Part shown: piece after piece, positions 39,981-50,221 of the stretch
Layout: every line of letters begins with the position of its first letter
Position numbering within the stretch: the stretch's first letter is position 1
From: DASQZK01 sp963764345
Lineage (GTDB): Bacteria > Bacteroidota > Bacteroidia > Bacteroidales > GCA-2748055
DNA length: 64,000 nucleotides
Assembly (NCBI GenBank): GCA_963764345.1
Contig: CAVXSF010000011.1
Coordinates: 55,754 to 119,753, forward strand
Direction of reading: 5' to 3'
Notes under the pieces: model-generated
Database searches by the model: none
Told to the model about the DNA's origin: nothing
The model's input: the letters and a program-made list of their open reading frames with translations, nothing else
Made by a program: the position numbers and the translations under genes

Positions 39981-41097
39981 CCTGTAAAATTTTTATACTC
40001 ACTGAAAAAGTTGTGCCATCCGGCTGAATACGGATCCCGTCTCCCGATAACAGCCTGTACCGTTCCGAAAGGTTTGCCAGGCCCATGCCGGTTGAAGATT
40101 CCCCGGCTGTCTTAGGCTGAATGGTATTGCTGACGGTAATCCATCCGTCCCTATGAAATACTTTAATACGCAGAGGCGATTCGACAGTGAACGCATTGTG
40201 TTTAATCGCATTTTCGAGCAGCAGCTGAATGGAGAAGACCGGCACAATACCGGTACTGACTTCGGCAGGTATGCTGACTTCGAAATGAATAGCATCCCCG
40301 AAACGGATTTTTTGCATCTCAAGGTAATCCAGGCTCAGTTTCAGCTCCTCTTGAAGCTTCACCGCATTCACGTTTCCGGAGGAAACGGAAGCGCGGAGAA
40401 AGTCAGACAGCCGCTTAAGATATACTTCGGCGTCACCTGGCTGCTTCCTGATCAGGGTTTTTAATACATTTAGGGAATTGAAAAGGAAATGCGGCTGCAG
40501 CTGCTGTTTAAGCTGTTGATTAGCTGCTTCGATATTCCGGATTTTAAGTTGTGTATTCTCCGATTCTATCCGCGTTTTCTTCCCGATCAGAAGGACCAGG
40601 TCCTGAATTATGAGCACGACCGTATTAATGGAAATGACCACAAATAGTATGATGAGCACCTGGAAGATCCAGTTCGTATAAGGAATATAATTGATGCTGT
40701 CGGGGTCCAGGCCAAACTCCTTGATCTTCCATTCAAAAACCTGCTTTTGCTTTACAGGATCATTAAAGATCGATGATGCAGCGATCCGCAACGAGAACAT
40801 CAGTAAAAAACAAACCAGATAGCTATAGAGGTACCTCAGATTCTTCTTCGTAGAACCAGAAGTTCTGTTTGTAAAATATTTCAGAAGCGTGATGTTGATG
40901 AGCCAAAACAGGAAAATAAAAACAGTGATCCCGGTCACTGACATCAAAACCAGTTTAAGAAGGACTGCCGGTGAAGTGTTCATATTCGCCAGGGTTATGC
41001 CAATGATATAGGCAGGACCCATGGTTATTAATCCAATGGCCGTGGATGTAAACAGGGCAATACGAAGAAGCTTTTTTACAGGAACATCCGCATTCAT
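39961..41097 (-). CDS. LytS/YehU-type sensor histidine kinase
   Basis: The 378-residue protein has four N-terminal membrane helices (about residues 10-35, 43-72, 88-108, 142-170), no large extracellular domain, a coiled linker, and the His_kinase (PF06580) motif QPHFLFNSLN with His203. The ATP-binding lid is GMGLANLSERYRLLSGD. A short loop between helices suggests it senses the membrane or the partner transporter, as in other systems where sensors sit beside ABC exporters. It overlaps the response regulator and lies between two exporter operons. Confidence 0.92.
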   Translation of the reverse strand: MNADVPVKKLLRIALFTSTAIGLITMGPAYIIGITLANMNTSPAVLLKLVLMSVTGITVFIFLFWLINITLLKYFTNRTSGSTKKNLRYLYSYLVCFLLMFSLRIAASSIFNDPVKQKQVFEWKIKEFGLDPDSINYIPYTNWIFQVLIILFVVISINTVVLIIQDLVLLIGKKTRIESENTQLKIRNIEAANQQLKQQLQPHFLFNSLNVLKTLIRKQPGDAEVYLKRLSDFLRASVSSGNVNAVKLQEELKLSLDYLEMQKIRFGDAIHFEVSIPAEVSTGIVPVFSIQLLLENAIKHNAFTVESPLRIKVFHRDGWITVSNTIQPKTAGESSTGMGLANLSERYRLLSGDGIRIQPDGTTFSVSIKILQDEDRHH

Positions 41098-41202
41098 AAC
41101 ACAAAAATAATCACAACATCCTGATTTTTATGCAAAAGTACAGTAAAAGGGACAATCGGGGGTCTCAATTGTAAGAATTGGCGGGTGACCCGGAAAACGA
41201 AT

Positions 41203-42012
41203 TCAGACGTAGATATCTTTCCGCCGGTAAATCCTGAAAGCCAGCCCGATCAGCAAAACAGAGATACCGGTAAAATACAGGATATTCCAGTAATTGATTG
41301 AATACCCGGCGTTTACGACCTCCATGTTGACATACTTAAAAGGGCTGATGTATCCGATTTTTGAAGCTCCCTCTGTGATCTTGGAAAGGGTAAACACGAA
41401 GTAGAAAAACAGTACCAGTCCTGTGCTGAACGTGGTTACCGGTTTTGGCCGCTTAACCAGGGTTGAGAGGAATAAACCGGCTGCTCCGAAAAGAAGGTTC
41501 AGCAGCAGGGTGTATAGTGAGAGGATAAGAAAGGCACGTATACTGAAAGCTGTTTTTTTAACAATTTCTATTGCAATGAATCCGGCAGAGGCGGTAATGA
41601 GATTGAGAAGGAACACATACAGGAAAATAACGGCCAGTTTACTAAGGAATATTTCAGCACGTGTGAGTGGCCAGCTTAAAAGGAACTCGGCCGTTTTGTT
41701 GTACTCTTCTTTGAGAAGGATGTTGGATGATAAAACGATGGCAAAAATGCTTCCCAGCACCATCATGTAGATCACGTTGTTGACCGCATAAAAGCCAAGG
41801 GCTGAAAACAGGTCGTTGATATTTGAAATACCTTTGAACTGTAATGCACCTTTAGGGACAAGGTTCATAACGCCGAGGATTTTTGACTGGTTTTCAAGGA
41901 AGGTATTGTAAACCGACATGGTGAGCGATACCAGCAGTGCAATGACGGCAGTCCATAGCACAAAGCTCAGGGCATTTCGTTTCATATCCATCAGGAACAG
42001 GTTCCGGTTCAT
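41203..42012 (-). CDS. ABC-2 type transporter permease
   Basis: The 269-residue protein has six hydrophobic helices (ALSFVLWTAVIALLVSLTMSVY, NNVIYMMVLGSIFAIVLSSNILL, FLYVFLLNLITASAGFIAI, LLNLLFGAAGLFLSTLV, FSTGLVLFFYFVFTL, ILYFTGISVLLIGLAF). KEEYNKTAEFLLSWPLTRAEIF is the ABC-2 cytoplasmic coupling helix. It follows its ATPase by 14 bp and precedes the kinase gene by 105 bp. Confidence 0.88.
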   Translation of the reverse strand: MNRNLFLMDMKRNALSFVLWTAVIALLVSLTMSVYNTFLENQSKILGVMNLVPKGALQFKGISNINDLFSALGFYAVNNVIYMMVLGSIFAIVLSSNILLKEEYNKTAEFLLSWPLTRAEIFLSKLAVIFLYVFLLNLITASAGFIAIEIVKKTAFSIRAFLILSLYTLLLNLLFGAAGLFLSTLVKRPKPVTTFSTGLVLFFYFVFTLSKITEGASKIGYISPFKYVNMEVVNAGYSINYWNILYFTGISVLLIGLAFRIYRRKDIYV

Positions 42013-42026
42013 TGGCTTACAATGGT

Positions 42027-42914
42027 TTATTGGTAATAGTGCAAAAATATTTCTTCAAGCGAAGGTTCTTCAATGGAAACGTTGTTGACTTTCCGTGCTG
42101 CCAGGAATTGCATCAGTGCATTGATTTCGCCGGAGTACATAAAGGACATTGCATTTCCCGGGCCTGACCGGATATTTTCAATACCTGGCAGACCAATACC
42201 GGTTTCCTTTAACGGCTCATCCGATTCAATGAGAACTTTCTTTAATTGCTTTTTCCTCAGGGTTTCGATATCCTCGGTCGCGATGATCATTCCTTCCTTT
42301 ATGATGGCCACACGTTTGCAAAGCATCTGAACCTCGCTCAGGATGTGGGATGAATAAAAAATGGTCATGCCCTTCCTGTTCTCTGAACGGAGTAAATCAA
42401 AAAATTTCGCCTGGATCAACGGGTCAAGGCCCATGGTTGGCTCATCGAGGATGAGAAGCTTCGGGTTGTGCAACAGGCTTTGTACAATACATACTTTTTT
42501 GCGGTTGCCCATGGATAGCTCTGCAATGTTCCGTTTCAGGTCCAGCTCAAATAATTCCGAAAGTTCAGCCATGCTCCTGCTCCCGTCCTTAATGTTATAA
42601 AATCGCATACTGTAGTTCAGGAATCCGCTCACGTCCATAAAAGGATAGGCATTGGCATCGGACGGAACATATCCGGTGATGAATTTGATCTGTTTTGATT
42701 CCCGGGTAACGTCCTTTCCCATTATCCTGGCACTGCCTCCATTGGGAAAGATCAGGTTTAGAAGTATCCGGATAGTGGTGGATTTACCGGCACCGTTTGG
42801 ACCAATAAATCCGAAGATCTCACCCTCTTCAACCCTGAGGTTTACCTGTTCAATTCCCCTGGTTTTTCCGTAAAATTTTGAAAGGTTGGTAATGTCAATG
42901 GCCGGTATATTCAC
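42027..42914 (-). CDS. ABC transporter ATP-binding protein
   Basis: The 295-residue protein has Walker A GPNGAGKST (about residue 38), signature LSMGNRKKVCIVQSL, Walker B LLILDEPTMGLDPLIQ and the switch His in IFYSSHILSE. The C-terminal 80 residues resemble the DUF4162-type extension. It partners the downstream permease. It is the first gene of the 42.9-37.4 kb exporter/regulator block. Confidence 0.92.
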   Translation of the reverse strand: MNIPAIDITNLSKFYGKTRGIEQVNLRVEEGEIFGFIGPNGAGKSTTIRILLNLIFPNGGSARIMGKDVTRESKQIKFITGYVPSDANAYPFMDVSGFLNYSMRFYNIKDGSRSMAELSELFELDLKRNIAELSMGNRKKVCIVQSLLHNPKLLILDEPTMGLDPLIQAKFFDLLRSENRKGMTIFYSSHILSEVQMLCKRVAIIKEGMIIATEDIETLRKKQLKKVLIESDEPLKETGIGLPGIENIRSGPGNAMSFMYSGEINALMQFLAARKVNNVSIEEPSLEEIFLHYYQ

Positions 42915-43004
42915 GCTGGACTATTTTACGTACATGTTTAAGAGCTGCTTTTGTCTTCCTTAAAAAATAGCAATTTATGAAAAAACCGGAAATGGAGGAA
43001 ATGG

Positions 43005-43142
43005 GAGCAGAGGGCGGAGGGCGGAGGGCGGAGGGCAGAGGGCGGAGGGCAGAGGGCGGAGGGCAGGAGGGACGGGAGAAGGGAGAAGGGAGAAGGGAAG
43101 AAGGGAGAAGGAAGAAGGGAGAAGGAAGAAGGGAGAAGGAAC
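43005..43142. repeat. Purine-rich tandem array, units GAGGGCG/GAGGGCA then GAGAAGG
   Basis: About ten 7-bp units of the GAGGGCG/GAGGGCA type followed by GAGAAGG/AAGAAGG units lie upstream of the ABC ATPase gene at 42914. The same class recurs at 53275-53520 and 62940-62960. Reading frames across it (both strands) are artefacts of the 7-bp period. Confidence 0.85.
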
Positions 43143-43262
43143 ACAGTGGGAATTGAATCCTTCCGGGTATGAAAAAACGGGTATTTTAGATGTAATCGAC
43201 CAACTGCATAGATTTGTCTTGTTCTCTCCCGTGTCAGTTTCACTTTTACCTGTTTCCTTGAA

Positions 43263-43629
43263 TTAATTAAAGACAGGGCATAGAAGGGGGCTTCGTTATT
43301 CTAAGGAGTCTATGTTTAGATAGGGTATCCCTCCCCCGCCTTCCAAACCGTCCGCCCTTAATGACTTTCACTCCCCAAATCTCAGCGTCCCCTTTTTGCC
43401 TTTTTGACGAAAAGTTATCAACTCACCCAAAATGATGAGATACGTTTTGATGAATGTCAGCTGAAATCATCATTTTTTTTTCTCACTGCAAAAATATTTC
43501 AGTCCTTTTTCGTATAGGAAGTCTTCGGCCCTCTAACCAGGGAGTTAATTTTCCTCGCGATGATTACCGGGATTGCCGGGAATTATGATGAAACACCCTA
43601 TCGTAATGCAGAAATTCCGGTCATTCGCA
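43263..43629. repeat. Structured intergenic element, copy A
   Basis: This is the first of three copies of one non-coding element (others at 43925-44286 and 50222-50500). It opens with a conserved block GGGGGCTTCGTTATTCTAAG, has a central core GACGAAAAGTTATCAACTCA, and then a stem TGATGA/TCATCA (43448-43472) enclosing a TCAGCTGA palindrome and followed by nine T, like a terminator on the plus strand. A second hairpin (ACTGCAAA/TTTCAGT) follows. The end, 43561-43629, leads into the 113-bp hairpin array. Copies A and B are nearly identical from 43410 to 43630. No protein frame is supported. Confidence 0.75.
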
Positions 43630-43924
43630 CCACGGGCAAAACCGTGGCTATACTTGGGCTACTGCTCTGCGGTTCGGGGGAGTGGTTCCGGGGATTATTC
43701 TTTTTCCCTTTTCGTCCTTGCGTCGTTCATCGGTCATAACCACCACGGGCAGAACCGTGGCTATGCTTGGGTTACCGCTCCGCGGTTCGGGGGAGTGATT
43801 CCGGGGATTATTCTTTTTTCCTTTTCGTCCCTGCGTCGTTCATCGGTCATAACCACCACGGGCAGAACCGTGGCTATGTATGGGTTACCGCTCTGAGGTT
43901 CGGGGGAGTGATTCCGGGGATTAT
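43630..43924. repeat. 113-bp tandem array with CCACGG/CCGTGG hairpins
   Basis: Just under three copies with a constant period of 113 bp begin at 43630, 43743 and 43856. Each opens with the perfect stem CCACGG-GCAGAA-CCGTGG, followed by a second small stem ACCGC/GCGGT and a T-rich spacer. A fourth lone hairpin unit ends copy B at 44288-44340. The layout resembles REP/BIME-type sequences acted on by RAYT transposases, but no transposase is in the window. Confidence 0.8.
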
Positions 43925-44340
43925 TTAACGTCCGGGCAGAGTCCGGGGCTTCGTTATTTTTAAGGAGTCTGTAATTGAAATGGGATCCCACCCCCACCTT
44001 CCAACCGACCGACCTTTATGACTTTCACCCTTTAAATCTCAGCGTGCCATTTCCCTCATTTTGACGAAAAGTTATCAACTCACCCAAAATGATGATATCC
44101 ATTTTGATGAATGTCAGCTGAAATCATCATTTTTTTTTCTCACTGCAAAAATATTTCAGTCCTTTTTCGTATAGGAAGTCTTCGGCCCTCTAACCAGGGA
44201 GTTAATTTTCCTCGCGATGATTACCGGGATTGCCGGGAATTATGATGAAACACCCTATCGTAACGCAGAAATTCCGGTCATTCGCACCACGGGAAGAACC
44301 GTGGCTATGCTTGGGTTATCGCTCCGCGGTTCGGGGGACC
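43925..44340. repeat. Structured intergenic element, copy B
   Basis: A direct repeat of copy A about 660 bp downstream. The first 90 bp have diverged (TTCGTTATTTTTAAGGAG), while the region from the GACGAAAAGTTATCAAC core through the two hairpins to TCGCACCACGGG is almost unchanged. It ends with one CCACGG/CCGTGG hairpin unit at 44288-44340. Confidence 0.75.
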
Positions 44341-44354
44341 GTAATTCACAGAAA

Positions 44355-44533
44355 ATGTGGTTAGCTCTCTAACTTTCTAACCTCAAATCTCTCAAATCTC
44401 TACTCTCTAATCTCCACTTTCTACTCTCTAATCTCTAATCTCTACTCTCTAATCTCTAATCTCCACTCTCCACTCTCTACTCTCTACTCTCCACTCTCTA
44501 CCCTCTACCCTCTACCCTCTCCCCTCTACCCTC
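44355..44533. repeat. Low-complexity tandem array of CTCTAATCTCTA-type units
   Basis: Imperfect units such as CTCTAATCTCTA and CTCTACTCTC fill the space between copy B and the permease stop codon at 44535. On the other strand this is the GAGATTAG/GAGTAGAG motif of the array at 10755-10905, so one repeat family occupies two loci. Confidence 0.8.
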
Positions 44534-44534
44534 C

Positions 44535-46966
44535 CTACTCAGCTTTCAGCACCTCCGAAACATTGATTCTGTATGCACTTCCCGCGAGCAATGCAATCAC
44601 TGCAGCAAAAATGAGCACCAGGATGATAACGGGTAAAACCAGATGTACCCAGGTGATGGAGATATGATAAACATAATTCCCGAGGATACGGTTTTGTATG
44701 ATCAGGGCGGAGAGCGGAAGAGCGAGGCAGGTCGCTATAATGACCGGCCATAATACCTGATGACTCAGCAAAACGTTTATATCATATAAGGTGGCGCCCA
44801 GAATTTTCCTTACGCCAAGTTCCTTCATACTCTGGTTTATGATAACCATCACCAGGCCGATGATCCCGATGATCCCGATCACAATGGCAAGGATGGAAAA
44901 TACCCCGAAAACCATGGCGAAGGTTTTATCCGGAACCAGGTTAAGTGCCATTTTCTCATCAAGGAACTGGTAGTCGAAGGCATTGTCGGGAAAGATGCCG
45001 GTAAATACGGTCCTGATTGAGCTTATCATCACGGGCAGGTCCGTTGCCGAAGGATCATATTTCAGAGCCATATAAGATTTACTCTGATCAGCAAGCGTAA
45101 AAAACGTTGGAACAGCTTTGATTTTTATCGTGTAATAGTTTACATCGCCTGTTACGCCAATAATTTCAAATTCATGGCCTCCGTTAATGACCCTCTGACC
45201 AACAGCCTTTTCTGGATTTTCGAAACCAAGGCGGTCCATGGCCTGCAGGTTGATGAGTACCTTATTTTGTGCAGGTTTGTCTTCAGCATTGAAATTCCGT
45301 CCTTCAACCAGTTTTATTCTGAAAAATCCGAGAAAGTCCCTGTCGATGTCGGTTCTGAAATAGTCCTTCATATCATTGTCGGGATATCCTTTCCGGTAGC
45401 ATGCAAACCAGTTATTAATCTCCTGACCCGGAATATCAGAGGTGAAGGTAAACCCATGAATCCCCGGGAGTTTTTCCATTTCATCCCTGAGACGTAAAAT
45501 TTTACCTGCATACACCGAATCCGTCTCATTAGTCCGGGGAGCCCTGATGATTATGACGGATGAAGCGTCAAAACCGGGATCCTTCTTCATGAGGAATTTC
45601 ACCTGGTTGAAAATGACTCCCGTGGCAATGAGCAATGAAATGGAGATAAAAAATTGCAGGGTTACGAGGCCCTTTCTCAGTATTATGCCCCCGGTTGTAT
45701 TTTTGTAGTTGCCTTTCAAAATCATCAGAGGTCTGAACGACGACAGAACGAAGGCCGGATATAAGCCCGAGAGGACGACGCCACCTGCAAAAACGAGAAT
45801 TCCTGTTACGATAAAGCTCCGCTGTACCGGGAAATTCAGATCGGGAATTCCGGTCAGGTTCCTGAACAGGGGATTAAGAGCAAATACCAGCAAGATAGAG
45901 ATGACCAGGCAAAAGGTGTTGAAAATCAATGCTTCGATCATGTACTGGAAGATCAGACTTCTCCTGTTGGCTCCATGCACTTTTTTAATGCCGGTTTCCC
46001 GCGCACGTTCAACGGCCCTCGCCGTCGACAGGTTAATGTAGTTCACCCAGGCAATCAACAGAAGAAACAAAGAGAAGCCAAAGAGAAGACTGATCGCTTT
46101 ACTGTTTCCCGGCGGCTCCGTTTCGTATTCGATGGCGGAATCCAAATGAATACTCCTCACCGGCTGAAGGAAAAATTCATCCCGCTGGTTAACCGCTTTC
46201 AGGTAATCCCCATAGTTTTCACTGATCATCCTGGGGAAGGCTTTCCGGGCTGGAAAGCTTTATAATCCGTTCCGGGAGCCAGCATGATGTAGGTGTAGTT
46301 ATAATCATAGAACCAGTTGGTTTTCAGCCATGGATCATGTGTATATATGTGTTCGAATGAGAAGAGAAAATCGGTTTTAATATGCGTGTTGGAGGCCATA
46401 TTCCTGAAAATGCCGGTAATAACAAAAACATCTGAGGAATTGACGGTGATCTCTTTCCCCAGGGGATCTGCATTCCCAAAATATTTTTGAGCGGCCCGTT
46501 CGGAAATGATGACGGAATTTGAGGCATCAAGGCATTCCTTTGTGCCTTGAAGAAGAGGAATGTCCAGGAGGTTAAAGATGGATGGGGAGGCATAATAGGT
46601 CTTCTCTTCGAAGAAACTTCTCCGGTTACCACCTGCATCCCTTGACGAGATCTCAATATTATAATTTCTCCGGAGCTGGAAGTATCCGTCAACCTCCGGA
46701 AAAGTCTCTTCCAGATATTCACCGGCCGGATAAAACGAATTGGCCGTTTTCCATAAAAGTTTGTTTTCCTGGTACCGGTTGTATACTACACGATAGACCC
46801 TTCCCGAATCATGGTATTGCGTCTCAAAGCTCCGTTCGTAATAGACATATTCCAGGATGAACAGAGTACTGGTGATCCCCAGAACCAGGCCGAAAAGGTT
46901 TATGGCTGAACCGGCCGGATGTTTCCTGGCATTCCTCCATATAAGTTTAAAGAGACGAATGATCAT
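44535..46966 (-). pseudogene. MacB-core/FtsX-type ABC permease (about 810 codons), one frameshift
   Basis: Two frames form one permease. The start at 46966 gives a basic N-terminus and first helix (INLFGLVLGITSTLFILEYVYY), then the MacB-like periplasmic core (ERAAQKYFGNADPLGKEITV, VFVITGIFRNMASNTHIKTDFLFS). Near 46235-46250 the frame shifts by one base (YKAF joins ARKAFPRMISENYGDYL) into the 564-residue frame with the first FtsX domain (NYINLSTARAVERARETGIKKVHGA), a second periplasmic core and a final FtsX domain (MKELGVRKILGATLYDINVLLS, closing YRINVSEVLKAE). No ATPase adjoins it; the only ATPase of this class in the window is at 62.2-62.9 kb. Such permeases move lipids, peptides or signals out of the inner membrane rather than across it. 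Confidence 0.83.
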
Positions 46967-47132
46967 TCTGCTGATCGTTATGAGTTAAATTTCGCGGGAC
47001 ATTAAACAAAAATTTCGGAAACCCGGATCAATCGTTCTTTCTTGCCTCACATTCAGGGTACTTTCGGAAAATAGGGAGAAACCCTGAAAAATCCTTGTAA
47101 AATGCAAGATGCTAATTCGATTTCATCATCCG

Positions 47133-49631
47133 TCAGAGAACGATAACCGCACGGTTAATTTTACCTGCAGTCACCGGGAAAACTGCTTTTTCATCCGGAG
47201 ATGCTGCTTCAATATAATACTCAAAATCATCACCGACAGCCGATGACGGAATGGAGGTTTCAAATACATTTGATCCCAGCCGTTTAAAGTCAACGGAATC
47301 AAAGGATCTTTCTCCCAGGGGCCGGTAATACAATTTCGCACTGATATTGCCGGATTCCGACAGTACACGAATCCGCAGATGAAAATCCTGACCTTTGTCC
47401 AGGACGGACTGGTCGGTCGTTGAAATAATACGCATTTTCCCCGAATAGTTTACCGGCACATTTGCCTGTTCGGGAAGACTGGTTTTCAGGACACTTTTCA
47501 GGTATTCGTCGTGACCGGTAAGACATCCCATTTTCCTGATACTGTGCATTTCAAGATTGGCAATGGTTCCAAGTCCGCCATTGGTGCTGACAAAAGACAA
47601 AAGTATCTGGTTCATGTGCTGCCATCGTTCAGCCAGTTCAATCCGTTTTGGAAGCGCTTCATCCCTGGCGATCTCCAGTGTTTCAGCTGCAGAGGCAGTA
47701 CTTTTCATTCTTTTAATGATTGAATTTAACTCAATCTGTGCTTTGGTGGTTTCCAGAACGGCTTTATTAAACTTAAAAGCATTGAGCCAGTAGGCAAACC
47801 TTTCCCGGTTACCCTCACCGGTGATCCGGGGCTGAAAGACTTCCATTTCCCCGATAAAACTATACCTCCCGATGCGTTTATCTATATTGGAGAGGCTGTA
47901 TGATACCGGTAAAGCACCGGGGCCCATAATCCATTCACTGGCATTCAACGGAGAATCGCCCTTATTTCCCTCTCTTGCTTCATATCCCTTACTATCCATT
48001 TCTGTAAAAATTTTTACAAGTTCCGGATCGTCAATGCCGAATTCGGAACGCACCCAGTCGGTATAAAAATCGGTAACCGGCAGATCACGGCCTTCAGCTG
48101 TCGTATCGTAGCGGTCACAATCCCAGGCTGCTTGTGCGAGAGCACTTACATTGGGACTTAGGATCCTGGTGCGCCAGTGAATGCCAAAAAGGCCGTCGCA
48201 ACCATACTTCCAAGAATCCACGGCGTCTTTACGGATCCGGCCTGCCCAGAGCTGTACGGTTAAAAGGTCGGGATCATCCTCCATCCAGGGTATGGACCAT
48301 TCAGGTCTATCGCTTATAGCTGCAAAGCCCTTTTCTACCGGTGTATACCCCACTCCGCGGTTAATGCAACTGAAAGGTATATCCTGAGGCAGGACCCTGT
48401 CAAATTCCGTCCGGTCTTTGGGAGGCCCCAGCACCCACCCGCAGGTTGCCAGTTGAAAAGGAGCCCTGGTTTCCTGCAATGCCTGCCAGGCGATCCGGAT
48501 ATCCTGTTCGGTTTTCAACACATCTGCGTCCTCAACACCATGCCATGTCCAGTTTTCAGGTGTCCAGAGCCAGTAATAATCAATGGGCATCGTCTTCATG
48601 ATCCTGGTGAACATACCACGGTAAAGCTCACTCACAACCTGATCATCTCCGGTCTGAATCCCGTACCGATTTTTCACAGAGGCGGGTATGACCAGGGGCG
48701 TTTCAGTTCCAATGCATACTTTAACACCCAGCTCTTTCGCCATTGAGAAAGCACCGGAAAACACACTGCCCGACTCATTAAATATCCTTATATTCTCTGC
48801 TTCAGTGTGTGGCCATGGAGAGAGTCCTTTCATATAGTCAGCCCCGTAATCATCCGTCTCAAACAATTGGGATGCCCCGGATAAGAATGCCGATGTGTTC
48901 GTCGGACTGTACCCCCAGGTACTGTCGTATGTGTTAAAGTAAAGTACGGGATATGCCGACTTCACGGTGCCGTCCGGATTCACGTCCTCTTCCTTCCCGA
49001 TCCAGACCAGCGGCTCGGCTTTATAATTCGAACCATCAAAATCGGGCCGATATGGATAACAGTGAAAGCCGATAAAATTCATCTTCATTTTCGGCAACTG
49101 GGCAATGATGGCTTTATAATCCTCTTCGTTCCACCAGTCGGGGCCTTCGGGAAAATCGTGAAACGGCAGGATCCCGCGTAATTTGAAAAGAGGTTTTTTT
49201 TGAAGATCCAGATCCGGAATGGCAAAGGCTATTTTTTGATCGGGGATAACGTCTCCGTAGAGATAAAACCTGACCCCCAGCTGTTCGGCAAATTCATAAG
49301 CCCCATACAAAACCGCCTGAGGCGATCCCCCTGAAATCTTCAGCTTACTGAGTTTACCCAATTTCTCCGTCTTCAATTTGTATTCCTGATCGCCAAGGGA
49401 AGAATCTACTGCCAGGATAATCAGGGAACCGGATTTTATCCCTGAAGATCCTTCGCGGATGGATGGAAGCTTATCCGTTCTCAGGTAAATATATTTCCGG
49501 ATTTCTTTAGCTGCCAGCATTTCAGTATGTCCAGCATTTCCAGGTATGGCCACCATGATATCGGCTGACTTTGAGCAGGATGATAGTATAAAAAATGTCA
49601 GGAGGACAAGATAAATTGGGGAGTACTTCAT
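47133..49631 (-). CDS. Large glycosidase-like lipoprotein (GH20/GH67 N-domain plus TIM-barrel-like, DUF4838-type)
   Basis: From the ATG at 49631 the protein is about 832 residues; a longer frame to 49685 only adds an unneeded hydrophobic stretch. The signal ends in lipobox LSSC. Residues about 25-140 match the alpha/beta domain that precedes GH20 and GH67 barrels (GHTEMLAAKEIRKYIYLRT, GGSPQAVLYGAYEFAEQLGVRFYLYGDVIP). A barrel-like region follows (FKLRGILPFHDFPEGPDWW, MKMNFIGFHCYPYRP, KVCIGTETPLVIP, MPIDYYWLWTPENWTW) with several candidate acids, and a C-terminal beta domain. A glycan-cleaving role in the periplasm or at the surface is inferred; the substrate and exact GH family are not clear. 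It stands alone between two FtsX permeases. Confidence 0.75.
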   Translation of the reverse strand: MKYSPIYLVLLTFFILSSCSKSADIMVAIPGNAGHTEMLAAKEIRKYIYLRTDKLPSIREGSSGIKSGSLIILAVDSSLGDQEYKLKTEKLGKLSKLKISGGSPQAVLYGAYEFAEQLGVRFYLYGDVIPDQKIAFAIPDLDLQKKPLFKLRGILPFHDFPEGPDWWNEEDYKAIIAQLPKMKMNFIGFHCYPYRPDFDGSNYKAEPLVWIGKEEDVNPDGTVKSAYPVLYFNTYDSTWGYSPTNTSAFLSGASQLFETDDYGADYMKGLSPWPHTEAENIRIFNESGSVFSGAFSMAKELGVKVCIGTETPLVIPASVKNRYGIQTGDDQVVSELYRGMFTRIMKTMPIDYYWLWTPENWTWHGVEDADVLKTEQDIRIAWQALQETRAPFQLATCGWVLGPPKDRTEFDRVLPQDIPFSCINRGVGYTPVEKGFAAISDRPEWSIPWMEDDPDLLTVQLWAGRIRKDAVDSWKYGCDGLFGIHWRTRILSPNVSALAQAAWDCDRYDTTAEGRDLPVTDFYTDWVRSEFGIDDPELVKIFTEMDSKGYEAREGNKGDSPLNASEWIMGPGALPVSYSLSNIDKRIGRYSFIGEMEVFQPRITGEGNRERFAYWLNAFKFNKAVLETTKAQIELNSIIKRMKSTASAAETLEIARDEALPKRIELAERWQHMNQILLSFVSTNGGLGTIANLEMHSIRKMGCLTGHDEYLKSVLKTSLPEQANVPVNYSGKMRIISTTDQSVLDKGQDFHLRIRVLSESGNISAKLYYRPLGERSFDSVDFKRLGSNVFETSIPSSAVGDDFEYYIEAASPDEKAVFPVTAGKINRAVIVL

Positions 49632-49685
49632 TTGTTTCGGGCTTTTGGGATAGATCAAAAATAAAACAAAAATGATAATAAGCAA

Positions 49686-50221
49686 GAATGGGCGAAGAAG
49701 TGAGGAAGTGAGGAAGTGAGGAAAGAGACGGGAAGATAAATATCATGGGCTGGACTTCATTTTCAGTCGTTCCCTGAGGCTGGCTGAAGGTGGTCCCTGA
49801 GACTGGGGAAAGGGGATCGGAAAACTCACATTGGGGAGTACGAAATTTGAAACTACTGAAACAGGAAAAAATGGGCATTGGGCCCCCGCCTACCGGAAGT
49901 TATTCAGGAGAAAACTTCAGGGCCATTCCCGGGTTGCCTTTGGGAATAGCCGGGAATCTTCCCTTCCTCACCTCCTCAATCACGTTTCCCAATTGATAAG
50001 GTCGGTGTTCATCCCGTAGACACACCAAGGAGCGCATCTACGAACGAAGAAACATGTAACCGGTGAAAAAATATCATGCTAAAAATACGTTCACGTTCTT
50101 CCCGTCTCCTCTGCCCTCTCCTTCCTTCTTCCTTCTTCCTTCTTCCTGCCTTCACACGCTCCCTTACCCCCAGAGTGGGGGAACGGCCAGCGCAATGTTT
50201 CTCCCTTCTCCTTGTTCCTCT
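49686..50221. other. Intergenic region with short GAGGAAGT repeats and low-complexity CTTCCTTCTTCC
   Basis: It holds a four-unit GTGAGGAA array (49698-49726), two degenerate REP-like motifs (TCCCTGAGGCTGGCTGAAGG at 49771-49790 and a second partial one after it), and pyrimidine-rich sequence around 50100-50160. No gene is supported. Confidence 0.6.

Noticed and set aside
43573..43997. Open frames of 80-107 codons across 43.6-44.0 kb
   Set aside because: They lie wholly inside the 113-bp hairpin array, and their period comes from the repeat, not from coding constraint.
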